Positions 25,214 through 33,514 of a stretch of 36,688 nucleotides of DNA are shown one piece after another. The stretch lies in NCBI GenBank assembly GCA_019746135.1, contig JAIESI010000085.1:1-36688 (forward strand), in the 5' to 3' direction. Position numbers and translations under genes: made by a program. Numbering within the stretch: position 1 is the stretch's first letter; every line of letters starts with the position of its first letter. Below the pieces are notes generated by a model that was not told where the DNA came from, did no database searches, and saw only the letters and a program-made list of their open reading frames with translations. Source of the DNA: Xanthobacteraceae bacterium. GTDB taxonomy: Bacteria; Pseudomonadota; Alphaproteobacteria; Rhizobiales; Xanthobacteraceae.

Positions 25214-26294
25214 GGCGGCTTCCCTTGGCCACGCGCTCGTGCGCTTCGGCGATGATGTCGGCGAGCTTCACCGCCGCGCCGTTCCGTTCGATCGAGCGCA
25301 GGCCAGCATAGACGGCGGCGAGCGCCACGTTGGCGTTCCGCGCATTCAGCTCGTTGGCCTTTCCGGTGCGGCAGCTTTCCGCAAACATCTCGATCTCGGC
25401 GCGGAACATGTCGCTTTCCGGCACGGTCAGCTCCTCGCGCTTGCCGTAGCCGTCCTTGCCGCGCTGGATGTAGAGCGTCGAGGTCTGGTGCAGCTTGTGC
25501 GGCGTGTCCCAGGTGCCGAAGTCGATCTCGTAGTGCATCAGGCCCTTGGAACCGAACACGCGGACGCAGAACACGCCCGGCGAGGTCCAGGACGAGCCGA
25601 CATAGCCGATCTTGCCGTCGGCAAAGCGCAGCACCGTCATCGACTGGTCGTCGACCTCGGCGCCGACCGGCGACAGCTTGGAGGCGATGGAGTTGGCCTC
25701 GACGATCTCGCCGCCGAGATAGTGCAGAATGTCGAACTGGTGGATCGCGAGCTGCGACAGCGGCCCGCCCGGCGCACGGTCCTTGTACCAGCGCCAGGTC
25801 TTCGGCGTGAGCTCCAGCGCGCGCTCGTTGGAGAAATTCGCCTCCATGAAGCCGATGCGGCCGAGCTCGCCCGCGGCGATGGCCCGGCCGATCTCGCGGA
25901 TGCCGGCCATCAGCCGCGCGCTGTGGCCGACCGTGACGCTGACGCCGTAGGTCTTTTCCAGCGCCTCGATCTGCAGGCCTTCCTCGAGCGTCGAGGCGAT
26001 CGGCTTCTCGGTGTAGACGTGCTTGCCGGCCTTGGCGACCTCGCGCGCCAGCGGCAGATGCTGCTCGTTCGGCACGGTGAGGATCACGCCCTTGAGGTCG
26101 GGATTGCCGAGCAAGGTGCCGAGATCGGGCGCGCTCTTGATGCCGAACTCCTGCTCGAACGCCGCGCGACTCTCCTCGGAGCGGCTGTAACCCTGGACGA
26201 TCTCGATGGCGATGGAATTTTTGGCAGCGCGGGTGAGCACCTTGGCCCAGCGGCCGAGCCCGACGATGCCGACTTTGACGCGATTGCTGCTCAT
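25203..26294 (-). CDS. Gfo/Idh/MocA-family oxidoreductase
   Basis: The 363-residue NAD(P)-dependent enzyme opens with VKVGIVGLGRWAKVLTRAA (dinucleotide-binding loop). The family Lys is in YTEKPIASTLEEG, and GPLSQLAIHQFDILHYLGG carries the catalytic His/Asp helix. Such enzymes oxidise or reduce sugars, inositol or related polyols. The ATG at 26294 is the start of the Rossmann fold; the open frame extends upstream toward a palindromic repeat. It is the first gene of the operon with creatininase, cupin and 2-hydroxyacid dehydrogenase. Confidence 0.9.
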   Translation of the reverse strand: MSSNRVKVGIVGLGRWAKVLTRAAKNSIAIEIVQGYSRSEESRAAFEQEFGIKSAPDLGTLLGNPDLKGVILTVPNEQHLPLAREVAKAGKHVYTEKPIASTLEEGLQIEALEKTYGVSVTVGHSARLMAGIREIGRAIAAGELGRIGFMEANFSNERALELTPKTWRWYKDRAPGGPLSQLAIHQFDILHYLGGEIVEANSIASKLSPVGAEVDDQSMTVLRFADGKIGYVGSSWTSPGVFCVRVFGSKGLMHYEIDFGTWDTPHKLHQTSTLYIQRGKDGYGKREELTVPESDMFRAEIEMFAESCRTGKANELNARNANVALAAVYAGLRSIERNGAAVKLADIIAEAHERVAKGSRHVA

Positions 26295-26353
26295 GCGGTC
26301 CTCACATTTTTGCGAGACCCTAGCACGGCTGGCGGGTCCGCCGACATGCCCTA

Positions 26354-26455
26354 GAGCATGATCCCGAAAAGTGTGAAGCGGTTTTCGGAAAAGATCATGC
26401 TCGAACAAGAAGCTAAAGCGGGATGACGATTCGAAGAAAAGTCATCCCGCTTTAG
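26354..26455. repeat. Two-palindrome intergenic mosaic repeat, third copy (RIME-like)
   Basis: Palindrome A spans 26354-26402 and palindrome B spans 26414-26454, with the same order and spacing as the copy at 7158. The two copies differ at about three positions in 100 bp, pointing to recent spread. The element lies in the 208-bp space between the monooxygenase stop (26503) and the Gfo/Idh/MocA start, so it is in the leader region of the operon. Confidence 0.93.
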
Positions 26456-26502
26456 CGCCGAGGCTGGGCCGCTGCCAGCGTATCGGGTGCTGGAGGCGCG
26501 GC

Positions 26503-27660
26503 TTAAATGGGGCCGTCGAGGATGCGGTCGCTGGCGCCGATGCGGGCGGACGCGTTTGCCATCATTTCGGTCCGGGCTGCTTCCAGATCCTCCGCCGAGC
26601 GGACGGACTGTTCGTCGTGGAGCCATTGCCCGGAGAACGTGTAGACGAAAGCGCAGCGCGGATAGCGCTTCATCGAGTAGCGTATCAGCCGGGCCTCGAC
26701 TGGAACGTCGTCATCAAGCACCTCGCGTGCCAGCACGAACGCGTCTTCGGCCGCCATGGCGGCGCCCTGCGTCAGATGCGGCGCAAAGGTATGCGCGGCG
26801 TCGCCGCCGATCACGACCCGTCCGCGGCACCACGGCCAGGGCAGCATCAGCGGTTCGATCGGGCTGTAGACGATGTCGGAGTCAGGCGTGAGCGAGGCGG
26901 CGATTTCGGCCACGTAGCTGCCGTATTGCACCAGCCGCTCTCTGAAGAGCTGCACCTGATCCTGTCCTGCGAAGTTTGCTCCGGCGGCCTCGGGACGAAT
27001 ATGGAACAGATACATGATGTGGTTGCTCAGCGGCATCGCACCGGTCTTGCTGCCGACGCCCTGCAGGAACTCCATCCCGCGCACATAGTCCGGCCGCGGC
27101 GCCTGCACCCGCCAGGCACCATAGCCCGAAGGGCGCGGCACAAACGCGGTGCCGTACAGATGCTGCCGGACCTGGGAGCGGATGCCATCGAACCCGGCCA
27201 GGAGATCGAACGAGGCGTGTTCGCCGTTCGAGAATCGCACGCTGACGCGGTCCGGCTCCTCATGGATTTCGCTGACCGTGACGCCGAGGCGGATCTCGAC
27301 GCCGGCCCGTTCGGCGGCGCCCAACAGGATTTCGTGCAACTGCAGTCGCGACAGCGCGCAAAACGCCGGCACCCGGTCGTCGCCGAGCAGAAATTTGTGC
27401 TCGACGATCAGCCGCCGGCTCGGGTCGAACAGATACATCCGGTCATAGCTGAAGCCCGTGTCGAGGATCTGCTCGAGCACGCCGAGCGTGTCGTAGACGC
27501 GGAGCGCATTCGCAGGTTGGCCAAGCCCGACGCCGGGGATGTCAAAAGCCGGCCGCCGCTCGATCAGGACGGCTTCCACGCCTTGCCGCGCGAATGCCGC
27601 GGCGGCGGTCAATCCGCCGACGCCGCCACCGACCACCAGAACGCGTCGAATATCACCCAC
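26503..27660 (-). CDS. FAD-dependent aromatic-type monooxygenase
   Basis: The 385-residue flavoprotein has the p-hydroxybenzoate hydroxylase fold. The FAD GxGxxG motif is VLVVGGGVGGLTAAAAFARQG, the DG motif is AGFDGIRSQVRQHL, and the GD motif is VVIGGDAAHTFAPHLTQGA with AEDAFVLA. Such enzymes hydroxylate phenols, quinones or related rings with NAD(P)H and O2; substrate is unknown. The start is a GTG at 27660, since an in-frame TGA lies two codons upstream. A mosaic repeat separates it from the catabolic-looking operon downstream. Confidence 0.88.
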   Translation of the reverse strand: MGDIRRVLVVGGGVGGLTAAAAFARQGVEAVLIERRPAFDIPGVGLGQPANALRVYDTLGVLEQILDTGFSYDRMYLFDPSRRLIVEHKFLLGDDRVPAFCALSRLQLHEILLGAAERAGVEIRLGVTVSEIHEEPDRVSVRFSNGEHASFDLLAGFDGIRSQVRQHLYGTAFVPRPSGYGAWRVQAPRPDYVRGMEFLQGVGSKTGAMPLSNHIMYLFHIRPEAAGANFAGQDQVQLFRERLVQYGSYVAEIAASLTPDSDIVYSPIEPLMLPWPWCRGRVVIGGDAAHTFAPHLTQGAAMAAEDAFVLAREVLDDDVPVEARLIRYSMKRYPRCAFVYTFSGQWLHDEQSVRSAEDLEAARTEMMANASARIGASDRILDGPI

Positions 27661-27847
27661 GGCTCACCAGCCGGCTCGTCGCAACAGGCAAGAAGCAAGC
27701 GCTCACGTTGAAGTCTCGAAGCTGGAGTGGATGAAGGCAGGGCGGTCGCCGGAAGATTATGCGTTCGTGCCGCACGCCGCTATCGAAACGTGGCCCGGTC
27801 CCGTCAGAGGTCTTTTCGTGGCGATGCAGCATGGCGCGAGTGTTCGG

Positions 27848-28729
27848 TCAGCGGCGGAGCTGGAATGACACCAGCGCCGCAAGCATCACCGCGCCGCCGA
27901 GCGCCTGCACCGGCGTGATGACCTCGCCGAGAATGGGCGCGCTGAACACGGTCGAGAGCAGCGGCTCGAGAAACATGATCAGCGCGGTACGGAACGGGCC
28001 GATGCGCTTGATCGAGATGAACAGAGCAAGCACCGAGATGGTGGTGCCGAGGCTGACGACGGAAAGCGCCGCCCAGCCGCCCGCGCTGTGTGGGGCATGC
28101 CAGTTCAGCGTCACGAGCGCGACCAGGCCCAGCACCGCGGTCGAGCTCAGGAGCGTGTACCAGGTGGTGAGCTGCGGATCGGCGTCCTGCAGGGTGGCGC
28201 GCGTGACCAGCAGGATCGTGGTGCGGCAGAGCGCCGAGCCGAACGCGAAGGCGACACCGGCGAGGGCGATGTCTTCGGGATTGGCGCGGATCATCAAGGC
28301 GAGGCCGCCGAAAGCCGCGAGGGCGGCGAGCGCCCCGCGCCAGCCGATCCGCTCGAGGCCGAACAGGACGCCGAGCAGGCCCGTGATCAGCGGATAGACG
28401 AAGTAGCTGAGAATGGCGATCGGCACCGAGACGCGGATAATGGCGGCGAACAGGCCGTACACCACGCCGGCGAAAACAACGCCGAGGCCGAGGCTGATCC
28501 ATCGGGCGCGCGCCGTGTGCGGCATCGGCGGCGGGGCGATCTTCAGCCACGCCGACACCAGGACGACACCGACCACGCCGCGGAACACCGACAGGGTCAA
28601 TACGTCCATGCCGTCGGTCAGCGCGACCTTGCTCAGCACGTTGCTGATCGCGAACGATGTCGCGGCGATCGCGCCGGGCAGCAGGTCGGCGAGCCGGCTC
28701 GGCGCGGCGGTCTGGGATGAAGCGGTCAA
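27848..28729 (-). CDS. EamA/DMT-family transporter
   Basis: The 293-residue protein has ten hydrophobic segments in two EamA repeats. The first starts LLPGAIAATSFAISNVLSK and the second FAFGSALCRTTILLVT. EamA carriers usually export amino acids, metabolites or purines. The substrate cannot be inferred. A 187-bp gap lies upstream of the monooxygenase start. It ends 38 bp downstream of the SDR gene's minus-strand side and is likely its own unit. Confidence 0.88.
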   Translation of the reverse strand: MTASSQTAAPSRLADLLPGAIAATSFAISNVLSKVALTDGMDVLTLSVFRGVVGVVLVSAWLKIAPPPMPHTARARWISLGLGVVFAGVVYGLFAAIIRVSVPIAILSYFVYPLITGLLGVLFGLERIGWRGALAALAAFGGLALMIRANPEDIALAGVAFAFGSALCRTTILLVTRATLQDADPQLTTWYTLLSSTAVLGLVALVTLNWHAPHSAGGWAALSVVSLGTTISVLALFISIKRIGPFRTALIMFLEPLLSTVFSAPILGEVITPVQALGGAVMLAALVSFQLRR

Positions 28730-28768
28730 TGAAGGTCCGGCAACGGTGGGGACGAAGCGGACCGCAGA

Positions 28769-30277
28769 CTAGGCTTTCGTCTCCGGCGTTGCCACCCGGA
28801 AGCTGTGCGACGGTCGCGGATCAGCCGGTCGATCCGGCCGTGGCAGCATGGCGGTGAGCGCGCTGCGCAGCGTCTCGTGCCGGAACTTGAAGCCGTTCGC
28901 CAGCGCCTTGTCCGGCAGCACCTGCTGGCCGCCGAGCAGCAGCTCGTCGGCGAGATCGCCGAGCAGCCGCAACACGAAGGCCGGCATCGGCGTGAAGGCC
29001 GGGCGGCGGAACGCGCGGCCGAGCTCGCGGGTAAACTCGGCGTTGCGCACCGGCACCGGCGCCGTGGCGTTGACCGCACCGTTGAGCTGCCGCGTCACCA
29101 TGATGTGCGCGATCAGGCGAACGAGATCGTCGCGCTCGATCCACGACATCCACTGCGCCCCGCTGCCGAGCGGGCCGCCGAGGCCCAGCTCGAACGGCGT
29201 CAGCATCCGCGCGAGCATGCCGCCTTCGGTGCCGAGCACGAGACCGATGCGCAGGCGCACCACCCGCGTGCCGTGCGCTTGCGCCCGCATCGCCATGCGC
29301 TCCCAGGCGTCGCACAGCCGGTGCGAGAAGCAGGCCTTGCCGCCGTCGAATTCGGTCAGCGCCTCGTCCTGCCAGAGCCCGTACCAGCCGATCGCCGAGC
29401 CGCTGACGAGAAGCGCCGGAGGCGTTTCCAGCCGGCCGATTAATCGTACCAGGTGGCGCGTCATCTCCAGCCGCGAGCGCAGGATGCGGCGGCGCTTTCG
29501 CAGCGTCCACGGTGCGTTGGCGATCGGTTCGCCGGCGAGATTGACGATTGCGTCGATGCGCTCGTCATTCGCGATCCGGTCGAGCGAGGTGATCAGCCGG
29601 AACGGCGGTGTGAGCTGAGCCGCTTTCTTCGGATCGCGCACCAGAACCGTTACCCGGTGTCCGGCACTGGCGAGCGCCTCGGTGAGCCGGCTGCCGATGA
29701 ACCCGGTCGCGCCGGTGACGAGCACATGCTGCCGTTCGGGGAGGGCGGCAACCAGCTCGGCGGCGCGGCCGGGGATGAGGCGGCGGGCGCGGCGTGCGGC
29801 AAAGAAATCGCGCGCGCCGCAGATCAGCACGCCCGCCGCGGAAATCGCCATGAACACGCTCCAGAAGCCATGCCAGGCGGTTTTGATCGCCGTCGGCTGG
29901 TGCAACCATCCGAGAAGCACAGGCACGAGCAGGGCGAGAATCGCGCCGTAGTTCAGCGCCAGCAGCGTGTGATTGATGCGCTCGCTTGCCGGTAAGGCAC
30001 GGGTCAAATCCTCCTCGACGAAGTCCATCAGCGTGATCACGACCTCGACGGTGAGCACCGCGAGCAGCACCAGCGTCCAGATACCATGCAGTTCGAGCCA
30101 CCCGAGCACGACCAGCACGGTGGCATAGAGCAGGCTGCGGATCGCATGCAGCGCGAGCTCATGGCCCTGCGAGGCGCGCCACGGCAGCCGCTCGGCCAGC
30201 TCGTGATGATAGATGGTGTCGAACGCCCCCATCACGATCTGGTTGAACAGCAGGATCCAGAGCAGGTCGGAGATCAT
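28769..30277 (-). CDS. TIGR01777-family SDR with N-terminal membrane domain
   Basis: The 502-residue protein is a fusion. The first ~175 residues hold about five hydrophobic segments (from ISDLLWILLFNQIVMGAF). The rest is an atypical short-chain dehydrogenase of the TIGR01777/SDR39U1 group with HVLVTGATGFIGSRLTEAL, NLAGEPIANAPWTLRKRR and GSAIGWYGLWQDEAL. The C-terminal domain (PAFVLRLLGDLADELLLGGQQ) is also typical. Function is unknown; nucleotide binding is likely. The ATG overlaps the DUF4166 stop (ATGA), so the two are translationally coupled. Confidence 0.85.
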   Translation of the reverse strand: MISDLLWILLFNQIVMGAFDTIYHHELAERLPWRASQGHELALHAIRSLLYATVLVVLGWLELHGIWTLVLLAVLTVEVVITLMDFVEEDLTRALPASERINHTLLALNYGAILALLVPVLLGWLHQPTAIKTAWHGFWSVFMAISAAGVLICGARDFFAARRARRLIPGRAAELVAALPERQHVLVTGATGFIGSRLTEALASAGHRVTVLVRDPKKAAQLTPPFRLITSLDRIANDERIDAIVNLAGEPIANAPWTLRKRRRILRSRLEMTRHLVRLIGRLETPPALLVSGSAIGWYGLWQDEALTEFDGGKACFSHRLCDAWERMAMRAQAHGTRVVRLRIGLVLGTEGGMLARMLTPFELGLGGPLGSGAQWMSWIERDDLVRLIAHIMVTRQLNGAVNATAPVPVRNAEFTRELGRAFRRPAFTPMPAFVLRLLGDLADELLLGGQQVLPDKALANGFKFRHETLRSALTAMLPRPDRPADPRPSHSFRVATPETKA

Positions 30278-30996
30278 ATCGTCGTCTCCCGGAACGCGGC
30301 GGACTGATGGATCAGCTTGCCAAAGACGGGATGGTCGATATCGAGGGTGAATTCGAAGCGGCCTTCGCCGATCTCCCGGTGCGCAACGGTCATCGCGCCG
30401 GGCGACATGAAGCCGGGCAGCCGCCACCGGCGGCCGAAGGCGTGGAAGCAGTAGCCGGCGCTGCGGAACACCAGCGCTCCTTCGACCGCATGGATGGCCA
30501 GCGCCATGCTGATGCCGTGGCCGAGATATTCCTCGATGCCGGTCGGGCCGGCGAAGCGCTTCGACGAGTTGATGATCTGCGGAAAGCCGTCGCGGCGGGT
30601 GCAGAGCCGGGTCCAGATCTGGCCGCCGGTCGCCATGTCCTCGGTGACGGTCACCACCATCGGCACATGCGCGTCGGTCGAGGTCGGCAGCGGCGCGCCG
30701 ATCAGCCGCGCCACCTGCGCGAGGAGCCGGCCGGCGCGGCTCATCGTCGTTTCGATGATTTCGCCGGCATAGACCACGGTACGACCGTCGGCGAGGCGCT
30801 TGGAGAAGCGGCGGCGGATCGGCGCCGGCAGCGACATCCATTCGTCGTCGGACATCAGCGCGCGGAAGCGAAGATCGACCAGCGCGTCGTCGGAGCCCGG
30901 CAATACGACATGCCGTACATGCTCCGGGACGTTCATGTTCGCCAGTGCCACGGTCCACTCCATCGCCACACGACTCAAACGATGACGCGCGCTCAT
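30274..30996 (-). CDS. DUF4166 domain protein
   Basis: The 240-residue protein matches DUF4166, with HVRHVVLPGSDDALVDLRFR near the N-terminus, VVTVTEDMATGGQIWTR in the middle and a C-terminal MTVAHREIGEGRFEFTLDIDH. The family is seen alone or fused to dehydrogenases, and its function is unknown. The ATG overlaps the GbsR-type regulator stop (ATGA), and its own stop overlaps the next start. The three genes probably form one operon with regulated and coupled translation. Confidence 0.83.
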   Translation of the reverse strand: MSARHRLSRVAMEWTVALANMNVPEHVRHVVLPGSDDALVDLRFRALMSDDEWMSLPAPIRRRFSKRLADGRTVVYAGEIIETTMSRAGRLLAQVARLIGAPLPTSTDAHVPMVVTVTEDMATGGQIWTRLCTRRDGFPQIINSSKRFAGPTGIEEYLGHGISMALAIHAVEGALVFRSAGYCFHAFGRRWRLPGFMSPGAMTVAHREIGEGRFEFTLDIDHPVFGKLIHQSAAFRETTI

Positions 30997-31568
30997 TTCC
31001 TTTTGCCGAATGAGAGGAAGGTCACGATCTTGGTGCCGAGCCGCACCAGCGCCGCGATCTGCGCGCGCGGCACGTTCTTCATCTGGCCGGCCCAGCGGTC
31101 CATGGTGTCGACGAATTCGAGCAGGGCCTTCAGCCGCGCGATCGCCACCGGGTTGATGGCCTTGTCGCCGTCGGCCTCGGCCGCGCAGGTGCGCAGCGCC
31201 GCGATCGCCGGATCGATCTCGCGCTCCTTGCGGCCCATGGCGATGCGGGCGAAGATTTCCCAGACGTCGGTCTCGGCCTCGAAGTGGTCGCGCCGGTCGC
31301 CCCTGATCGGCACGCGGCGGATCAGGTTCCAGGCCTGCAGCTCCTTGATCGAGTTCGAGACGTTGGAGCGGGCAAGCCCCAGCCGCTCGGCGATCTCTTC
31401 CGCGGTCAGCGGACGCTCCGAGAGGTAGAGCAGCGCATGGATCTGCGCGACCGAGCGGTTGACGCCCCATTTGCCGCCGAGGTCGCCCCATTGCAGCACG
31501 AAGTGCTCGAGCGCCGGGGGCAGCTCGCGCGGCCGGGCGGTTTCGTCGAATTTCGTAATTTCTATCAT
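30993..31568 (-). CDS. GbsR/MarR-type transcriptional regulator
   Basis: The 191-residue protein has a GbsR-like winged helix. FVLQWGDLGGKWGVNRSVAQIHALLYLS is followed by AEEIAERLGLARSNVSNSIKELQAWNLIRRVPIRGDRRDHFEAE. A long C-terminal helical part presumably dimerises. Related regulators bind choline, quaternary amines or other ligands. The ATG at 31568 is the start of the conserved region and lies inside a near-perfect 20-bp palindrome, a likely autoregulatory operator. It is first in the operon with DUF4166 and TIGR01777. Confidence 0.85.
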   Translation of the reverse strand: MIEITKFDETARPRELPPALEHFVLQWGDLGGKWGVNRSVAQIHALLYLSERPLTAEEIAERLGLARSNVSNSIKELQAWNLIRRVPIRGDRRDHFEAETDVWEIFARIAMGRKEREIDPAIAALRTCAAEADGDKAINPVAIARLKALLEFVDTMDRWAGQMKNVPRAQIAALVRLGTKIVTFLSFGKRK

Positions 31569-31577
31569 GACAGAAAT
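31558..31577 (-). promoter_or_regulatory. 20-bp near-palindrome over the GbsR start codon, candidate operator
   Basis: ATTTCTATCATGACAGAAAT matches its own complement at 18 of 20 bases. It covers the regulator's start codon and the first codons. MarR/GbsR proteins usually bind such palindromes at their own promoters. A second AGAAA half-site follows (CAGAAATATCAGAAAA). Confidence 0.5.
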
Positions 31578-31603
31578 ATCAGAAAATACTGGAAGGAAGT
31601 CAA
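31576..31603 (-). promoter_or_regulatory. Candidate promoter for the GbsR-DUF4166-SDR operon
   Basis: On the minus strand TTGACT (31603-31598) is followed after 16 bp by TGATAT (31581-31576). The latter is only seven bases before the ATG, so a transcript from here would be nearly leaderless. The -10 overlaps the palindrome edge. The -10 match is weak and was judged by eye. Confidence 0.35.
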
Positions 31604-31830
31604 GCGGGGCTTTTCTGCGGATCTGGCGCGCTGCGGCCATGGTGAACGCCGGGCTGCCGCCATCGGTCGAATCAGGGCCGTTCAGCCTGCCGTCCAAGCT
31701 CGGGATTCCTGGGGGTTGACTTCCATCCTATGGGAGCCTAGGTAAGTTCTCGTTTTGTTCTCAATACGACGTTCGTCGATCGCGGCGTCCGGACAGGGAG
31801 CAGAATGCGGTGCCCGACAACTGGCATCGC

Positions 31831-32037
31831 GTTGGAGCGCCGGGAGGCGCCGGGCCCCTCGCAAGGGCCCGCGCCCCGGGACCCCCACCCCCCTCAAAGC
31901 CTATGGGTCCCGGAATCTTGGCGCGGATCGGCCGATCGCAAGGCCGGTCCGGGAGCCTTCGCAAAGCTCCCGGCGCCTCTCGGCGCTCCAACCCCTCTTT
32001 TCGAGGGGAAGGAAAAGCTTGCCCCCGCGAAGCGGGG
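31831..32037. repeat. Hairpin-rich intergenic element with 24-bp terminal inverted repeats
   Basis: A 24-bp inverted repeat (31831-31854 and 31969-31992, one G.U mismatch) encloses several smaller stem-loops. They are GGGCCC with loop CTCGCAA (31852-31870), CCGGGACCC/GGGTCCCGG (31876-31913), GATCGGCC with loop GATCGCAA (31926-31949) and CCGGGAGC with loop CTTCGCAAA (31949-31973). Two more follow: CCCCTC/GAGGGG (31992-32008) and CCCCGC GAA GCGGGG (32023-32037). The element accounts for much of the 547-bp space between the GbsR start and the argB stop. No gene was recognised in that space. Confidence 0.8.
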
Positions 32038-32115
32038 ACGGAAACGGCGGGCCGGCCCGGGCGCCCGAATTCAAAGTCCCGGGGCGCGGAATGCTGCCCG
32101 AATGGCTGGCTGGCT

Positions 32116-33012
32116 TCAGCGGTGAATCAGCGTGCCCGCGCCGTGGTCGGTGAACAGCTCGAGCAGCACCGTATGCGGCACGCGACCGTCGAGGATCACC
32201 ACCCCCTCCACGCCCTTCTCCAGCGCGTAGAGGCAGGTCTCGACCTTCGGGATCATGCCGCCGGAGATCGTGCCGTCGGCGATGAGCTTTCGCACATCCG
32301 CTGCCGACATCTCCTTGATCAACTGCTTGGACTTGTCGAGCACGCCCGGCACGTCGGTCAGCAGCAGAAACCGCTTGGCCTTCAAGGCGCCGGCGATCGC
32401 ACCCGCGAACGTGTCGGCGTTGACGTTGTAGCTGCCGCCGTCGGCCGAGGCCGCGACCGGCGCCAGCACCGGAATGAGCTCGCGGCCGAGCACGGTGTCG
32501 AGCACCGTGGTGTCGACCTTGTCGGGCTCGCCGACGAAACCCAGGTCGACCACCTTCTCGATGTTGGAGTCCGGATCGATGACCTTGCGCGTCGCCTTCT
32601 TCGCCATGACCATGTTGCCGTCCTTGCCGCAAAGCCCGATCGCCTTGCCGCCGGCGGCGTTGATGTAGCCGACGATCTGCTTGTTGATCGAGCCGGCCAG
32701 CACCATTTCGACGATCTCGAGCGTCGCAGCGTCGGTGATGCGCAGCCCCGCGGCGAACTGCGACTGCACGCCGGCCCGCTTCAGCATCGCCTCGATCTGC
32801 GGCCCGCCGCCGTGCACCACCACCGGATTGATCGCGGTCTGCTCCAGGAGCACGATGTCGCGCGCGAACGAGCGCGCCACACTCTCGCTGCCCATCGCGT
32901 GGCCGCCGTACTTGATGACGATGGTTTCCTCGTCGTAGCGCTGCATGTGCGGCAGCGCCTCGGAGAGGACGCGGGCGGCGTCGAGCGGATTTGTCACGCT
33001 TTTGTCATTCAT
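32116..33012 (-). CDS. argB: Acetylglutamate kinase
   Basis: The 298-residue amino acid kinase phosphorylates N-acetylglutamate in arginine synthesis. The nucleotide-binding signature [12 protein letters not shown] is near the N-terminus, the substrate loop is [17 protein letters not shown], and [14 protein letters not shown] carries the conserved Asp. The C-terminus has [19 protein letters not shown]. Length is typical. It lies on the same strand as engB and yidC, a common Hyphomicrobiales order, though DUF423 lies between argB and engB here. Confidence 0.97.
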   Translation of the reverse strand: MNDKSVTNPLDAARVLSEALPHMQRYDEETIVIKYGGHAMGSESVARSFARDIVLLEQTAINPVVVHGGGPQIEAMLKRAGVQSQFAAGLRITDAATLEIVEMVLAGSINKQIVGYINAAGGKAIGLCGKDGNMVMAKKATRKVIDPDSNIEKVVDLGFVGEPDKVDTTVLDTVLGRELIPVLAPVAASADGGSYNVNADTFAGAIAGALKAKRFLLLTDVPGVLDKSKQLIKEMSAADVRKLIADGTISGGMIPKVETCLYALEKGVEGVVILDGRVPHTVLLELFTDHGAGTLIHR

Positions 33013-33110
33013 GGGCGGTCTCGCGCGGCGTTCAAGCGCGGCTGTTCTAGCAGGCCCGGGCAGCCGCCTCTACCGTCATTCCGGCCGCCGCCAAGCTCGC
33101 GGACTTGTCG

Positions 33111-33467
33111 TCACCGCGCCAGCAGCGCTGCGAGCCCGAGCACGAGCCAGCTCGCGATCAGGATCACGCCGCCGGTCGGCGCGGCCATCGGAAACAGCCG
33201 CGAGCCGATGTACGCGCGCGCCGCGACGTCGCCCGCGAACAGCGCACCGCCGATGACGAAGCCCGCGAGCGCGATCATCCCGACCGTGCGCGACAGCATC
33301 GCCTGGTGCAGGAGCGCGGTTCCGCCAATCACAGCCGTGGCATGTATTAAGAGGAGGTACCCCGCGCTATCGAGGCCCGAGCCCGGCGCGCCGTGGGCGG
33401 ATGCTGCGGTCAGCACGATGCCCGCAGCCCCCATGATTGCGGCGAGGACCAGCAATGCAGCTTCCAT
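33111..33467 (-). CDS. DUF423-family membrane protein
   Basis: The 118-residue protein has four hydrophobic segments with DUF423-like features: LTAASAHGAPGSGLDSAGYLL at the first loop, IHATAVIGGTALLH, and the final LFPMAAPTGGVILIASWLVLGLAA. The typical AHG and GG elements are kept; the function is unknown. GAGGGG lies just upstream of the ATG. It sits between argB (98 bp) and a structured 218-bp gap toward engB. Confidence 0.82.
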   Translation of the reverse strand: MEAALLVLAAIMGAAGIVLTAASAHGAPGSGLDSAGYLLLIHATAVIGGTALLHQAMLSRTVGMIALAGFVIGGALFAGDVAARAYIGSRLFPMAAPTGGVILIASWLVLGLAALLAR

Positions 33468-33489
33468 GGACCCCTCATCATTGTCGTAA

Positions 33490-33514
33490 AAACATTCGCG
33501 TTTTCGCGATGTTT
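33490..33514 (-). terminator. Candidate minus-strand terminator hairpin downstream of engB
   Basis: AAACAT + CGCG, loop TTTT, CGCG + ATGTTT with a one-base bulge forms a 10-bp stem. On the minus strand it is followed by TTTTTACG, giving a short U-run. It is about 170 bp after the engB stop and 23 bp before DUF423, so it could end engB transcripts or act as a leader element for DUF423. Confidence 0.4.

Noticed and set aside
27731..27868. 45-residue open frame (MKAGRSPEDYAFVPH ...) upstream of the EamA gene
   Set aside because: Codon use is only partly coding-like, no well-spaced ribosome-binding site is present, and the end overlaps the EamA gene antisense. It might be a gene remnant, but I could not support a call.
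30997..31491. Upstream extension of the DUF4166 frame
   Set aside because: It is out of frame within the GbsR regulator gene. The ATGA overlap at 30993-30996 gives a natural start.
31810..33489. 559-residue open frame on the plus strand
   Set aside because: It is antisense to argB and DUF423 and crosses the hairpin element. No domain recognised.
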